Positions 43,571 to 53,268 of a stretch of 64,000 nt of DNA are shown here, piece by piece; positions within the stretch are counted from its first letter, which is position 1, and every line of letters starts with the position of its first letter. The DNA lies in NCBI GenBank assembly GCA_965200765.1, contig OZ241380.1:372001-436000 (forward strand), in the 5' to 3' direction. A model generated the notes under the pieces. It was not told where the DNA came from. It saw nothing but the letters and a program-made list of their open reading frames with translations, and did not search any database. The translations under genes were made by a program, and so were the position numbers. Source of the stretch: G965200765 sp965200765 (GTDB lineage Bacteria; Pseudomonadota; Gammaproteobacteria; Arenicellales; JAJDZL01).

Positions 43571-44257
43571 CTACCCCCTGCCATATCCGTCGGAAACAAG
43601 CACACCTTCACTCAGTTCAATAACTCTGAACTTGTATCTGCCACCATGGTCCATCTCGAAGAAACTTCGGTCATGCGTAGCGATGATGACAGTTGTGTCG
43701 TGTTGCACAATTCGCTTGAAATAGTCCATGATACTCTGGCCGAGTTCATGGTCCAAATTGCCGGTTGGTTCGTCTGCGACAATCAGGGGAGGTCGGCTGA
43801 CAATTGCACGGGCAATGCCAACTCGCTGTTGCTCTCCGCCCGAAAGGCTGATTGGATACATGCCATCTTTCTGGGCTAGCCCAACCTGTTCCAGTGCGGC
43901 CGAAACTCGCCGCTGAATTTTTCCCCGTTCCATTTGCTGAACGACCAGCGGCAATGCAACATTGTCGCGTACGGTACGGCTGAACAGTAGCTTGTGGTCC
44001 TGATGCACAACGCCGATGGTTCGTCGATAATACGGGATTTGATTTCCGCGAATTTGTGAAAGGTTCCGTTCATTCACAAATACATGGCCGCGACTGGCCC
44101 GCTCACCGAGTGTAATCAGTTTAATCAGTGTGGTTTTTCCGGCCCCGGAATGCCCCGTCAAAAATACCAGTTGTTTGGGTTCAATCGCAAACGAGACTCC
44201 TCTGAGTGCGACGTTTCCATTCGGGAACTGTTTGGTTACACTGGAAAATCGGATCAT
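43571..44257 (-). CDS. ftsE: Cell division ATP-binding protein FtsE
   Basis: 228 aa. ABC ATPase: Walker A GHSGAGKTT (residues 35-43), signature LSGGEQQRVGIARA, Walker B PLIVADEPTGNLD. Operates with FtsX at the division septum. Starts 20 nt after ftsY. Confidence 0.97.
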   Translation of the reverse strand: MIRFSSVTKQFPNGNVALRGVSFAIEPKQLVFLTGHSGAGKTTLIKLITLGERASRGHVFVNERNLSQIRGNQIPYYRRTIGVVHQDHKLLFSRTVRDNVALPLVVQQMERGKIQRRVSAALEQVGLAQKDGMYPISLSGGEQQRVGIARAIVSRPPLIVADEPTGNLDHELGQSIMDYFKRIVQHDTTVIIATHDRSFFEMDHGGRYKFRVIELSEGVLVSDGYGRG

Positions 44258-44277
44258 CGCAGAATCTATGTGTTCAG

Positions 44278-45216
44278 CTAGTCAGTGTCGGGAAACAGTG
44301 AGTCGATGTATTCCTGAACTCGAAACGGTGCGAGATCATTGATGCCTTCTCCAAGTCCTACGAATCGGACCGGCAAATTGAACTTCCGGGTCAGTGCAAC
44401 CGCGATACCGCCTTTAGCGGTGCCATCCAGCTTGGAAATGCAAATCCCGTCCAACGCGATTTGCTGGTTGAACTGTTCCACTTGGGACAATGCGTTTTGC
44501 CCCGTTGCACCGTCAATCGTGATGAGTGTTTCATGCGGTGCAGTTGGTTCGATTTTTGCAACAACGCGTCTGATTTTTCCAATTTGACGCATCAGGTCAT
44601 CTCTGGAATGTTGCCGGCCAGCTGTATCAAGTATCAATAATCCAATGTCCTTTGCGACCGCGGCGTGCAAAGCATCGTGTGCAACCGCTGCCGGATCTGC
44701 CCCGCTGCCTTGGGCGATGACTGGCACCGCGATTCGGTCCCCCCAAATCTGCAGTTGCTCAATGGCCGCGGCCCGATAAGTATCGCATGCGGCAAGCATT
44801 GCCGAATGCCCGTGCTGCATATAGTAGTTGGCAATTTTCGCCACTGTTGTCGTTTTACCCACCCCGTTTACGCCGAGCATAAGAATAACCGCAGGCTTTT
44901 GAACTTGTTCGGGACTGAATGACTGCTCGGCATTGGCCAAAATCTGCGCGAGTTCATCTTTCAGGAGCGAGACCAGTACATTTTGGTCGACTTTTCCGCG
45001 TTTGGTACGGGTCCTCACTTTTTCAACAATGGCCTGGCTTGCATCAAATCCTACGTCGCAACACAGCAAAGCATCTTCAAGTTCGTCAAGGTAGGAGTCT
45101 ACAGTTGTTGATGAAGACAATCCTGAGAACACACCAGCAATGGCGTTGCGGGTTTTTCGAAGACCGGCAAGCCAGCGCAAGCGACCACCAGATGCGGACT
45201 TGTTGTTTTCGGTCAT
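44278..45216 (-). CDS. ftsY: Signal recognition particle receptor FtsY
   Basis: 312 aa, with a short A domain compared with E. coli's 497 aa. NG domain: GVNGVGKTTTVAKIA (~residues 114-128), DTYRAAAIEQL, LDTAGRQHS, TKLDG-type SKLDGTAKGG. Docks SRP-bound ribosomes at the inner membrane by GTP-dependent assembly with Ffh. First gene of the ftsY-ftsE-ftsX series. Confidence 0.97.
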   Translation of the reverse strand: MTENNKSASGGRLRWLAGLRKTRNAIAGVFSGLSSSTTVDSYLDELEDALLCCDVGFDASQAIVEKVRTRTKRGKVDQNVLVSLLKDELAQILANAEQSFSPEQVQKPAVILMLGVNGVGKTTTVAKIANYYMQHGHSAMLAACDTYRAAAIEQLQIWGDRIAVPVIAQGSGADPAAVAHDALHAAVAKDIGLLILDTAGRQHSRDDLMRQIGKIRRVVAKIEPTAPHETLITIDGATGQNALSQVEQFNQQIALDGICISKLDGTAKGGIAVALTRKFNLPVRFVGLGEGINDLAPFRVQEYIDSLFPDTD

Positions 45217-45336
45217 TGATACAAGCAGGATAGATCTAAGGAATTTGGAACTTTACATCGGCGTGTATTATTATCGTAAATCTCCATTTGAATTTGGAGT
45301 GCGATCGTCAATCTGTCACCAGAAACTTCAGTCACT

Positions 45337-45894
45337 TTGAAAAGTAAACTCAGAATCATCGCAGGCGATTGGCGCGGACAAGTCATCCGTTTCGACGCGC
45401 GACTTGATATTCGGCCGACGACGGACTTTTCAAGGGAATTGCTGTTCAATTGGTTGCAAGACAGCATAGCCGAATCAAAGTGTCTTGACTTGTTTGCCGG
45501 TAGTGGTGCATTGGGGCTGGAAGCATTGTCCCGCGGTGCCAGCAGAGCTGTACTGGTGGATCACAGTGAACCTTGTGTTCGACAATTGCGAAAAACGAAG
45601 CAGAAGTTGAATGCTGGTCGAGCTGAAATAGTTTGTATGGACGCATTGAAATATTTGCAAGGATGCAACGAGAAGTTTGATATTGTGTTCTTGGACCCGC
45701 CGTTCTATCAAGGCATGCTGGATCATGTATTGAGAACGCTGGACCGAAACAAGTGTTTCACTTCTGATGGCCGTATTTATGTCGAGTTTGAAAAGACTTC
45801 TGCAGAACTCTCCTTGCCGACTGACTGGACGGTATTGAAATCCAGAATCTCGGGAAATCGGCAGCATCTTTTGATACTGCCATGCAACAAATAA
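45337..45894 (+). CDS. rsmD: 16S rRNA m2G966 methyltransferase RsmD
   Basis: 185 aa, TTG start (the N-terminal MKSKLRIIAGDWRGQ aligns with RsmD proteins). AdoMet motif LDLFAGSGALGLEALSRGA, catalytic motif FLDPPFY. Divergent from ftsY, the usual gammaproteobacterial arrangement. Followed 83 nt later by coaD. Confidence 0.94.
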   Translation: MKSKLRIIAGDWRGQVIRFDARLDIRPTTDFSRELLFNWLQDSIAESKCLDLFAGSGALGLEALSRGASRAVLVDHSEPCVRQLRKTKQKLNAGRAEIVCMDALKYLQGCNEKFDIVFLDPPFYQGMLDHVLRTLDRNKCFTSDGRIYVEFEKTSAELSLPTDWTVLKSRISGNRQHLLILPCNK

Positions 45895-45977
45895 TTGACG
45901 CATTGATTTTATAACGTTCTATAATCATTATCGAATCAGCAATATTGCTATGCAACATCAATCGGGAAGTGACTGCA

Positions 45978-46481
45978 ATGATTCATAACGGCAGAGCGAA
46001 ACGGGCAATCTACCCTGGTAGTTTCGACCCGATCACCAACGGTCATGTAAATCTTGTTGAGCGTGTATCCTCGTTCTTTGACAAGGTAATAATTGCAGTG
46101 GCTTCAAGCGATGCAAAGAAAGCATTGTTTACACTGGAAGAGCGAGTTGAGTTGACCCGGCAAGCCGCCGGTCATATTCCAAATGTAGAAGTAATCGGAT
46201 TCACCGGATTGCTCATTGACATTACGAGGGAACTGAACGCAAAGATCGTAGTCCGCGGTTTGCGGGCAGTTTCAGACTTTGAGTATGAATTCCAATTGGC
46301 ATGGATGAATCGTCAGCTTGACCGTGAAATCGAGACGCTGTTTTTTGCGCCATCGGCTCAGTACGCATTTGTTTCAGCAACACTAGTGAAGGAAATTGCT
46401 TCGCTCGGTGGCGATGTCTCGCAATTTCTGCATCCTGCCGTCCATGAAGCATTGAACAAGAAATTGAAATCCAAATCTTGA
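45978..46481 (+). CDS. coaD: Phosphopantetheine adenylyltransferase
   Basis: 167 aa from ATG 45978 with GGGAAGTGA upstream; the upstream in-frame extension to 45945 is not conserved. Nucleotidyltransferase fold: YPGSFDPITNGHVNLVERV with the TNGH motif, then RGLRAVSDFEYEFQLAWMNR. Fourth step of coenzyme A synthesis (EC 2.7.7.3). Confidence 0.96.
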   Translation: MIHNGRAKRAIYPGSFDPITNGHVNLVERVSSFFDKVIIAVASSDAKKALFTLEERVELTRQAAGHIPNVEVIGFTGLLIDITRELNAKIVVRGLRAVSDFEYEFQLAWMNRQLDREIETLFFAPSAQYAFVSATLVKEIASLGGDVSQFLHPAVHEALNKKLKSKS

Positions 46482-46526
46482 GTGCAATTCGGCCGGGGTA
46501 CTTCCAGCGGCCCTTTTGCTGGATTC

Positions 46527-47507
46527 TCAGTTTGCTTCGTAGCCCTTCACTTCAATTTTGCCGTCAATAATATCTTTGCGGGCTTGTTCAATCTTGGACT
46601 CGACACTCGCGGAAATCAAGTCGCGATTGAATTCATCCAGTGACCATCCGACACCATCTTGGGCCACTCCCAGTATTTGCAAACCACTGGTCCATGTATC
46701 GTTTTTGGCATCCATGAACGCGTTATAGACAGCACGGTCAACGTGTTTCACCATGGAGGTAAGGATTGTGCCGGGTTTGAGGTAATTCTGGTTGGAATCG
46801 ACTCCAATCGCCAAGGTACCAGCAACAGCGGCCGCTTCAATTACTCCTGTTCCACTTGCGCCGGCAGCGGCAAAAATCACGTCCGCTCCTTGATCTATCT
46901 GATTTTCGGCTAGTTCTTGAGCTTTGTCAGGGTTGTTCCAGGCAGCTGGATTTTTACCGACATAGTCTTCGAGAATTTCTATGTCGGGATGGACGAATTT
47001 CGCCCCTTGTGTATAACCAATCAGGAATTTTAGAATCACCGGAACGCGAATGCCGCCAATGAAACCGATTTTGCCTGTATTGGAAGTCAGAGCTGCCGCC
47101 ATGCCTACCAGAAACGAACCTTCATTTTCCTTGAATTGTACGGAGCGCACATTCGGCAAATCAACGATTCCGTCGATGATCACGAATTTTGTCTTGGGGT
47201 ATTCCTTTGCCACGATGTTGAGTGGTGCCGCCAGGTGAAATCCGGTCACCGCGACTATATCGGCATCTTGGTCCGCCAATTTGCGAATTTCATCCTTGAC
47301 ATCCGGGTATTTTTGCGGGGCCGATTCAAGGACAGGAATTCCTGTTTCTGCTTCGAATTGCTGGGCTCCGTCATAAGCAGCCTGATTGAATGACTTATCG
47401 AACTTCAAGCCCAGGAACAAGATGCCGGGTTTGAATTCATCAGATACTGCAGTTCCAGACAACAAGACAAAAAATGCCACCACTGTAGCCAGAGTGCATC
47501 GTTTCAT
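46527..47507 (-). CDS. BMP-family ABC transporter substrate-binding protein (third copy)
   Basis: 326 aa with a signal peptide (MKRCTLATVVAFFVLLSGTA, cleavage near VSD). PnrA/BMP binding fold: GILFLGLKFDKSFNQAAYDG, IGFIGGIRVPVILKFLIGYTQGA, VIFAAAGASGTGV. This group (like TmpC/PnrA/Med) differs from the two at 7-9 kb and is nearer to classical purine-nucleoside receptors. No permease nearby, so it shares or borrows a transporter. Convergent with coaD, with a small hairpin CCAGC/GCTGG between. Confidence 0.9.
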   Translation of the reverse strand: MKRCTLATVVAFFVLLSGTAVSDEFKPGILFLGLKFDKSFNQAAYDGAQQFEAETGIPVLESAPQKYPDVKDEIRKLADQDADIVAVTGFHLAAPLNIVAKEYPKTKFVIIDGIVDLPNVRSVQFKENEGSFLVGMAAALTSNTGKIGFIGGIRVPVILKFLIGYTQGAKFVHPDIEILEDYVGKNPAAWNNPDKAQELAENQIDQGADVIFAAAGASGTGVIEAAAVAGTLAIGVDSNQNYLKPGTILTSMVKHVDRAVYNAFMDAKNDTWTSGLQILGVAQDGVGWSLDEFNRDLISASVESKIEQARKDIIDGKIEVKGYEAN

Positions 47508-47621
47508 TCAAAGTCTCCTGGTTTTTGCTGTTTGTGCAAGGATTGAGCTTGCGTTATTTCTATTCCTGTTGATTGAACAATTTTAATCAAACAGATGTGT
47601 CTGTCGGAAAATTATGCTGAA

Positions 47622-48284
47622 CTACTTCCACGCAAACCCCGGCTGGTCGTAATGTGCAACTCTTGTATGCCTGTCCAGAAGGGCAACTTCCCGGAACTGA
47701 TACATGATTGCTGCTGTCGGTGCAAAGATTCGATGACCAATAGATTTCAATGGAGCTGACAGAACGGGTGCGTTTCCTGCACTGGTTTCTTCCAGTAGCG
47801 GGATGTCAGACGACAGCAGATCGGACAACGGTACCCTGAACAGTTTGCCAACTTCATTCTTGTCGGGATAGAGCTTGTCTCTTTGACCGCCCCATACTAC
47901 GACAGGAGTGATATTGAAACCAGACCGAGTTGCATAGTCGTCCAGAACACCTAGCACATTTTCATTTGACACGCGAATGCCAATTTCTTCGTGTAACTCG
48001 CGCAACGACGCTTGCACCGGTGTTTCAGAACCATCCAGTCGCCCGCCTGGCAAGGCATATTGACCTTTGTGGCGCTTCAGGTGTTTGGGTCGACGCGTCA
48101 ATATAAAGCAAGCGGTGGAATTAGCACTATCAGTATTGATGATTGTAAAGGCCACCGCAGACTGAACCAGATCAGGATCTTGAATGACTTGACGGTCAAA
48201 ATGTGACAATCGGTCCCGGATACAGCCTTTCAACTCGTTGTCAAGGTGGAAATTGTTTGAATTCAGCATGTCTATGATCTGCAA
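47622..48284 (-). CDS. NUDIX hydrolase, CoA pyrophosphatase-like (NudL)
   Basis: 220 aa. Nudix box GGRLDGSETPVQASLRELHEEIGI is complete (Gx5Ex7REUxEExGU pattern) and is preceded by LKRHKGQYALPGG, which matches the LxxHxGQxxxPGG motif of the CoA pyrophosphatases. Likely hydrolyses CoA or CoA derivatives. It is not far from coaD, but on the other strand. Confidence 0.86.
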   Translation of the reverse strand: MQIIDMLNSNNFHLDNELKGCIRDRLSHFDRQVIQDPDLVQSAVAFTIINTDSANSTACFILTRRPKHLKRHKGQYALPGGRLDGSETPVQASLRELHEEIGIRVSNENVLGVLDDYATRSGFNITPVVVWGGQRDKLYPDKNEVGKLFRVPLSDLLSSDIPLLEETSAGNAPVLSAPLKSIGHRIFAPTAAIMYQFREVALLDRHTRVAHYDQPGFAWK

Positions 48285-48897
48285 GTCATGTGTTCAATAG
48301 GGTCAAATTCAGGAAATACGAGTTCATTCATGTCTGGATTCAGTTTACGGCAGGCGAATTGTGAACCAAATCGAATGAACCTGCTATTGTACTAATTCAG
48401 GATTTTTTCAACGGTAAAATTTGACACAACTTCGGTCCAACGGAGCCATCATTGCGGGCCAATCAAACGAGAATTTTCTACATCACATTTCATGAGGTAA
48501 CCTATTGCAATCAAAGATTTACAGGAAGGAAAGGCAATTCAGAGAAAAGGAATATGAAAGTGCTTGGAAAGTCGTTCGGAGTGGCGGTGAGATTCATTGG
48601 GATCAACACCAAAACGCAGAATACTGTTTCGCGCCAGCGTGATGCCGTAAGCCTGAATCCGCGAGTATCATCAGGGAAGCAGGATGACCGGACATGACGC
48701 ACGGGCAACGGGGGTTCAGTTTGGAAAAACAATGCTACCTGAGCATGGACAGGAAAATTCGCAGAACAGGCGACCGAGTTGGGTATATAATTTCCTAATA
48801 TGTACTTCAATTTGTTCACGAATATCGGAAAGATTTTCTAAAATAGGGCAGAGTCATCATAGTGGCTTCTTATTGAAACACAATTTAGTCGAAAAGA
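48285..48897. other. Intergenic region upstream of the OLD-like ATPase
   Basis: About 600 bp with only short unsupported frames. A TATAAT box at 48785-48790 (GGGTATATAATTTCC) is a plausible promoter for the ATPase. A similar GTCGGGTAT...TATAATAAC string precedes the HNH gene at 54.83-54.85 kb. Confidence 0.4.
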
Positions 48898-50598
48898 ATG
48901 TTTACACGAATCAAAATCAAGCATTTCAAACTGTTTGAAGAAGTCGATCTCGACCTTGGTCAGCACGTTGTACTGGTTGGACCAAACAATTCGGGTAAAA
49001 CATCACTTCTCCAAGCAATAGCACTGTGGGAAATTGGCTTGAAAAAGTGGCCTGCAAACAGAGGTTATGGAACATCAACAACAAAAAGGCCAAAAAGCAT
49101 CACTATTAATCGCAATGATCTCGTTTCATTGCCAGTGCCGTCCTCGAATCAACTTTGGCATCACCTTCGTATGCGATCCATCAAAAAAGTAGAAGAAAAA
49201 ACTGAAATGAAGAATTTGCCCATTGAAATTTCGGTTTATGGTGTGAATTGGTCATACGGTCTTGGATTTCGCTACGCAAATTCAGAATCAATTTATTGCA
49301 GACCACTGCACACAGAAGCACAAGAGACCTTAATTAACCCAGATCAGGTAAACAACGTAAAAATTGCTTATCTTCCCCCAATGTCTGGTCTGATGGCGAA
49401 TGAGTTACGTTTAGACCCTGGTGCGATTGATGTTCGATTGGGTGAAGGACGCACCGCAGAAGTGCTACGAAATCTTTGCTATCAACTAGTAAATTTGAAG
49501 GATAGCCAATGGGCCCACTATTGCGACCAGATTGGACGTATGTTTGGTGTTCAACTGAATGAGCCGATGTATATCAGTGAACGCGGGGAAATTACAATGT
49601 CCTACAAAAACAGCGAAGGGGTGCTTCTGGATTTGTCGGCAAGCGGTCGCGGCCAGCAACAAACAATGTTATTGTTGGCGCACATGATGGTAAATCCGGG
49701 ATCTGTGTTGTTATTTGACGAACCTGACGCTCACTTGGAAATTCTTCGTCAACGACAAATCTATTCACTACTGAGAGAAAATGCCGAGCAAACAGGAAGC
49801 CAGATAATCGCTGCAAGCCATTCTGAAGTTGTATTAAACGAAGCGGCGGGGCAAGATACATTAATTGCGTTTGTTGGCAAGCCTCATAATTTAGATAGAC
49901 AACGTACAAGTCAGATTAGTAAATCACTGTCAACTATTGGTTTTGAAGATTACCTAAGTGCAGAAAAAACTGGATGGGTACTCTATTTGGAAGGGCCTAC
50001 TGATCTTTTGATATTACGTGAACTTGCCAAGATTTTGAATCACCCTGCAAAGTGTCACTTGGAAACACCATTTGTTCATTATGTCAGCAATCAGCCTACC
50101 AAAGCAAAAGATCACTTCTACGGTTTACGTGAAGCCCAATCAAATCTTCATGGTATTGCAATTTATGACCGACTTGAAACAATTCTAGATTCGCACAATA
50201 ACCTAATACAAATGATGTGGAAAATGCGAGAACTTGAAAATTATATTTGTAAGCGTGACGCTCTTTTAAAACTGGCGAAAACCCAAGGTGTCGAATTTGC
50301 TGGCCGCCAGTCTGCTGGCAAATGGCTTGAAGTAATGAATAAGAGTATAGAAGAAGTAGAACTCGCGATCGGCACTATTGGTGATCATTCGCCTTGGGGG
50401 ACGGATATAAAATCAAGCGACGATTTCCTTAAACCATTGTTTAATAATTTTTACAAAAAGTTGAACCTGCCAGTACAGTTTTTCAAGAAAAATTACCATC
50501 AATTGGTACAGTTTCTGGATAAGGACGAAATTGACAAGGAAATAATTGAAAAGCTAGATGCAATTGTTGATGTTGCCAATCGCGCGGATCAGGGATAA
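48898..50598 (+). CDS. OLD-like AAA/ABC-type ATPase with TOPRIM-like C-terminus
   Basis: 566 aa. Residues ~1-350 are an SMC/OLD-type ATPase: Walker A GPNNSGKTS (28-36), signature-like LSASGRGQQQTMLLLAHMM, Walker B VLLFDEPDAHLEI, and His in IIAASHSEVVL. The C-terminal part begins with YLEGPTDLLILREL (Glu ~367), as in the TOPRIM domain of OLD nucleases, but the second acidic motif reads YDRLE instead of DxD, so metal binding may be altered. OLD-family ATPases are widely linked to phage exclusion and appear alone or with a helicase (Gabija). No UvrD-like partner is here. AT-richer than neighbours. Confidence 0.78.
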   Translation: MFTRIKIKHFKLFEEVDLDLGQHVVLVGPNNSGKTSLLQAIALWEIGLKKWPANRGYGTSTTKRPKSITINRNDLVSLPVPSSNQLWHHLRMRSIKKVEEKTEMKNLPIEISVYGVNWSYGLGFRYANSESIYCRPLHTEAQETLINPDQVNNVKIAYLPPMSGLMANELRLDPGAIDVRLGEGRTAEVLRNLCYQLVNLKDSQWAHYCDQIGRMFGVQLNEPMYISERGEITMSYKNSEGVLLDLSASGRGQQQTMLLLAHMMVNPGSVLLFDEPDAHLEILRQRQIYSLLRENAEQTGSQIIAASHSEVVLNEAAGQDTLIAFVGKPHNLDRQRTSQISKSLSTIGFEDYLSAEKTGWVLYLEGPTDLLILRELAKILNHPAKCHLETPFVHYVSNQPTKAKDHFYGLREAQSNLHGIAIYDRLETILDSHNNLIQMMWKMRELENYICKRDALLKLAKTQGVEFAGRQSAGKWLEVMNKSIEEVELAIGTIGDHSPWGTDIKSSDDFLKPLFNNFYKKLNLPVQFFKKNYHQLVQFLDKDEIDKEIIEKLDAIVDVANRADQG

Positions 50599-50946
50599 AT
50601 GTGCTGGTAGATTCATCTTGCGGGAGAATTCCTAACTAGATCCAGACTTGCTCGGAGTTGTGCCACAAGCGGTGAAGCTCTGACTCACAGTTCAAGTCTT
50701 CTTGTGGGCCCCTACGAGGCTCTGAACAGGGACTTGGTTACGAACGCAACTTTCAATTTAATTCGGGTGGGTTTGTTGGATGACACACCAAACGTTAGTC
50801 CCGTAGTGCAAGGAGAAGGAAAAATCGAGGACAGGACTACTTGTTCCACTGTGTGGAACAAAATTTGATATAGCATATAATCCTGCAATTCCAACACCAA
50901 TTGATGCTCCGAAACTGAAGCTTACAATACAAACCTTCTGACATTC
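50599..50946. other. Intergenic region with palindrome upstream of the Bcr/CflA gene
   Basis: No gene supported. Contains the palindrome 50841-50861 and a TATAAT at 50876-50881, likely the transporter promoter. Confidence 0.45.
50841..50861. promoter_or_regulatory. Palindromic candidate operator of the Bcr/CflA transporter
   Basis: TTGTTCCAC, TGT, GTGGAACAA: a perfect 9-bp inverted repeat with a 3-nt centre, just upstream of a TATAAT box. Typical of a TetR/MarR-like repressor site; the regulator is not in the window. Confidence 0.45.
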
Positions 50947-52143
50947 ATGTCATTGATCAACAAAGCCCCCGGACCTCGCGAATTTATTGCGTTGATGGCA
51001 CTCACGATGTCTATGGTTGCGATGTCCATAGATGTAATGCTTCCGGCTTTGTCGTTTATTGCCATTGACTTGCATGCGGCAGAAGAAAACGACCGACAAC
51101 TGGTTGTCGGCATGCTGTTTCTCGGACTGGCGATTGGACAATTGGTTTACGGTCCGATTTCCGACAGTATTGGAAGAAGGGCACCGATGATTGTTGGATT
51201 TGCAATTTTTCTGGTGGGATGCACGATGTCAGCGTTGGCAGAGTCATTCTTTGTAATGTTACTTGGAAGGTTTCTGCAAGGACTGGGAGTTGCCGGTCCT
51301 CGCATAATGAGCGTAACAATAATTCGAGACCATTCAGCAGGCGTGGAAATGGCTCGCCTTATGTCGCTTGTAATGATTATTTTCATTCTTGTACCCATAC
51401 TAGCGCCCGGTGTTGGTCAAATCGTGTTACTATTTGGAGACTGGCGACTGATTTTCTGGCTGATGTTCACACTGTCCATCTGTACGCTTGTATGGTTTGT
51501 ATTTCGCCAACCTGAAACACTTACCTCCGAGAATCGAAATCCACTTCGATTGAAAGCATTGGCGAGTGCCTTCGCTGAAACTGTAACAACAAGACAAACC
51601 TTTGTAAACACACTGGCGGCCGGCCTAGTCTTTGGTGCTTTTCTTGGTTACATCAATTCCAGTCAGCAAATTCTGCAGGAACTGTTTGGCGTAGGCAAGC
51701 TATTTCCGTTGTACTTTGGAGCATTAGCTGCTTCAATTGGAATTTCGTCTTACTTCAATTCCATTCTGGTTGTGCGGTTTGGAATGCGGCGCTTGTGTAA
51801 TTGGTCATTGGTCTTGATATCCGCTGTATCTGCGATTTATTTGTTTTACACAATGTTTTATTCATCCTCGGTCTGGTTGTTTTTACTGTGGTTGTCTATT
51901 TGCTTTCTTTCAATTGGTTCACTATTCAGCAATTTTCATGCACTTGCGATGGAACCAATGGGGCATATTGCAGGAATGGCTTCATCAGTAACAAGTGCGT
52001 TAATGACAATACTATCAGTAGTATTGTCGTATATCATTGGGCAAGCATACGACCAAAGCACTGTGCCACTAGCGAGTTCTTTTGTAATTCTGCATTTGCT
52101 TGCACTCATTTTGATACTTCGTTTCGACCGCGAAACCGCATAG
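50947..52143 (+). CDS. Bcr/CflA-family MFS drug efflux transporter
   Basis: 398 aa, twelve helices. FIALMALTMSMVAMSIDVMLPALSFIAIDL and GQLVYGPISDSIGRRAPMIVGF (MFS motif A) are characteristic of Bcr/CflA, and GRFLQGLGVAGPRIMSVTIIRD of the 12-TM drug/H+ antiporters. Exports a drug or metabolite by proton exchange. Monocistronic. Confidence 0.9.
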   Translation: MSLINKAPGPREFIALMALTMSMVAMSIDVMLPALSFIAIDLHAAEENDRQLVVGMLFLGLAIGQLVYGPISDSIGRRAPMIVGFAIFLVGCTMSALAESFFVMLLGRFLQGLGVAGPRIMSVTIIRDHSAGVEMARLMSLVMIIFILVPILAPGVGQIVLLFGDWRLIFWLMFTLSICTLVWFVFRQPETLTSENRNPLRLKALASAFAETVTTRQTFVNTLAAGLVFGAFLGYINSSQQILQELFGVGKLFPLYFGALAASIGISSYFNSILVVRFGMRRLCNWSLVLISAVSAIYLFYTMFYSSSVWLFLLWLSICFLSIGSLFSNFHALAMEPMGHIAGMASSVTSALMTILSVVLSYIIGQAYDQSTVPLASSFVILHLLALILILRFDRETA

Positions 52144-52247
52144 ACAAGTCATCATCATTTTTCTTCTGATTGTGGAAACAACCCGATCAAAACAAGCAGG
52201 TACGCTTCACCATTGCAAATGGGAAATACGAGCTCCAAATTTCAACA

Positions 52248-52373
52248 ATGTCAACCTTTGGACTTGGAGAAGAAATGATTGCTTTCCTGTTGAACTATAA
52301 TCAATATACGACAAATCAAGTGTCATTGAATATAATGCAAAGAATAACTGAGCTGAAACCTAAGCTTGGTTGA
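52248..52373 (+). CDS. Possible small ORF upstream of the CbbQ-type ATPase
   Basis: At most 41 aa from ATG 52248 (or 67 aa from TTG 52170). MSTFGLGEEMIAFLLNYNQY... has plausible helix composition but no family or clear ribosome site. It precedes the ATPase by 31 nt. Weakly supported. Confidence 0.22.
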   Translation: MSTFGLGEEMIAFLLNYNQYTTNQVSLNIMQRITELKPKLG

Positions 52374-52404
52374 ACAACGAACCACACCTGAGTCCTGAAT
52401 ACCA

Positions 52405-53229
52405 ATGAACTACACAGCCGAAGTGAATCGAGTAGAGCAGGAAGACTTTACCATTGAGTCAGAACCGTTCTATGTTCCGCAAGGCAAGGAAATACAACTG
52501 TTTGACAGTGCCTATGCCAGTCAGATTCCGGTCCTTTTGAAGGGACCGACGGGGTGTGGGAAAACCCGATTTATGGAACACATGGCATGGCGATTGAAGA
52601 TTCCCTTGGTCACCGTATCTTGTCACGATGATTTGACAGCTTCGGATTTGGTGGGGCGCTACTTGATTGTTGGTGGACAGACAACTTGGGTAGATGGGCC
52701 GTTGACACACGCGGTTCGCATTGGTGGAATTTGCTATTTGGACGAAATTGTAGAGGCCAGAAAAGACACGATCGTAGTGATTCATCCGCTGGCGGATGAC
52801 CGGAGAGTGTTGCCAATTGAGAAAACAGGGGAATTGTTGCGAGCATCACCCCAATTCAGCTTGGCGATTTCCTATAATCCCGGATACCAAAGTGTATTGA
52901 AGGACCTCAAGCAAAGCACTCGACAGCGGTTTCTCTCACTTGAGTTTAACTACCCTGTGCATGAGTTAGAACAATCAATTGTGGAACATGAGTCAGGTGT
53001 TGACGGTTCGACTGCATCGAAGTTGATTCGATTTGCCAAGATGACCCGTAACTTAAAAGGTAGTGGATTGGATGAAGGAGCCAGCACCCGGCTTCTGGTT
53101 CATGCAGCCAAGTTGATTGTGTTTGGAATTGATCCTGTTGAAGCCTGTAACGCAGCGATTACACAAACGCTGACAGATGAACCAGAGACATTGATAGCAA
53201 TTCGGGAAATGGTATCGGATTTGTTCTGA
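52405..53229 (+). CDS. CbbQ/NirQ/NorQ-type AAA+ ATPase
   Basis: 274 aa. Walker A GPTGCGKTRFMEHMAWRL (~residues 48-65), the diagnostic SCHDDLTASDLVGRYL, Walker B GGICYLDEIVEARKD, sensor-1 AISYNPGYQSVLKDLKQSTRQRF. MoxR-group ATPases of this type activate enzymes together with a VWA-domain CbbO/NorD protein. The only VWA protein in the window is at 61413-63560 on the same strand, ~8 kb downstream, separated by accessory genes. Client enzyme unknown; no RuBisCO or NO reductase is present. Confidence 0.92.
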   Translation: MNYTAEVNRVEQEDFTIESEPFYVPQGKEIQLFDSAYASQIPVLLKGPTGCGKTRFMEHMAWRLKIPLVTVSCHDDLTASDLVGRYLIVGGQTTWVDGPLTHAVRIGGICYLDEIVEARKDTIVVIHPLADDRRVLPIEKTGELLRASPQFSLAISYNPGYQSVLKDLKQSTRQRFLSLEFNYPVHELEQSIVEHESGVDGSTASKLIRFAKMTRNLKGSGLDEGASTRLLVHAAKLIVFGIDPVEACNAAITQTLTDEPETLIAIREMVSDLF

Positions 53230-53268
53230 ACTTTTGGTGCGATACATTTGCATGAATACTTGCTTTCG

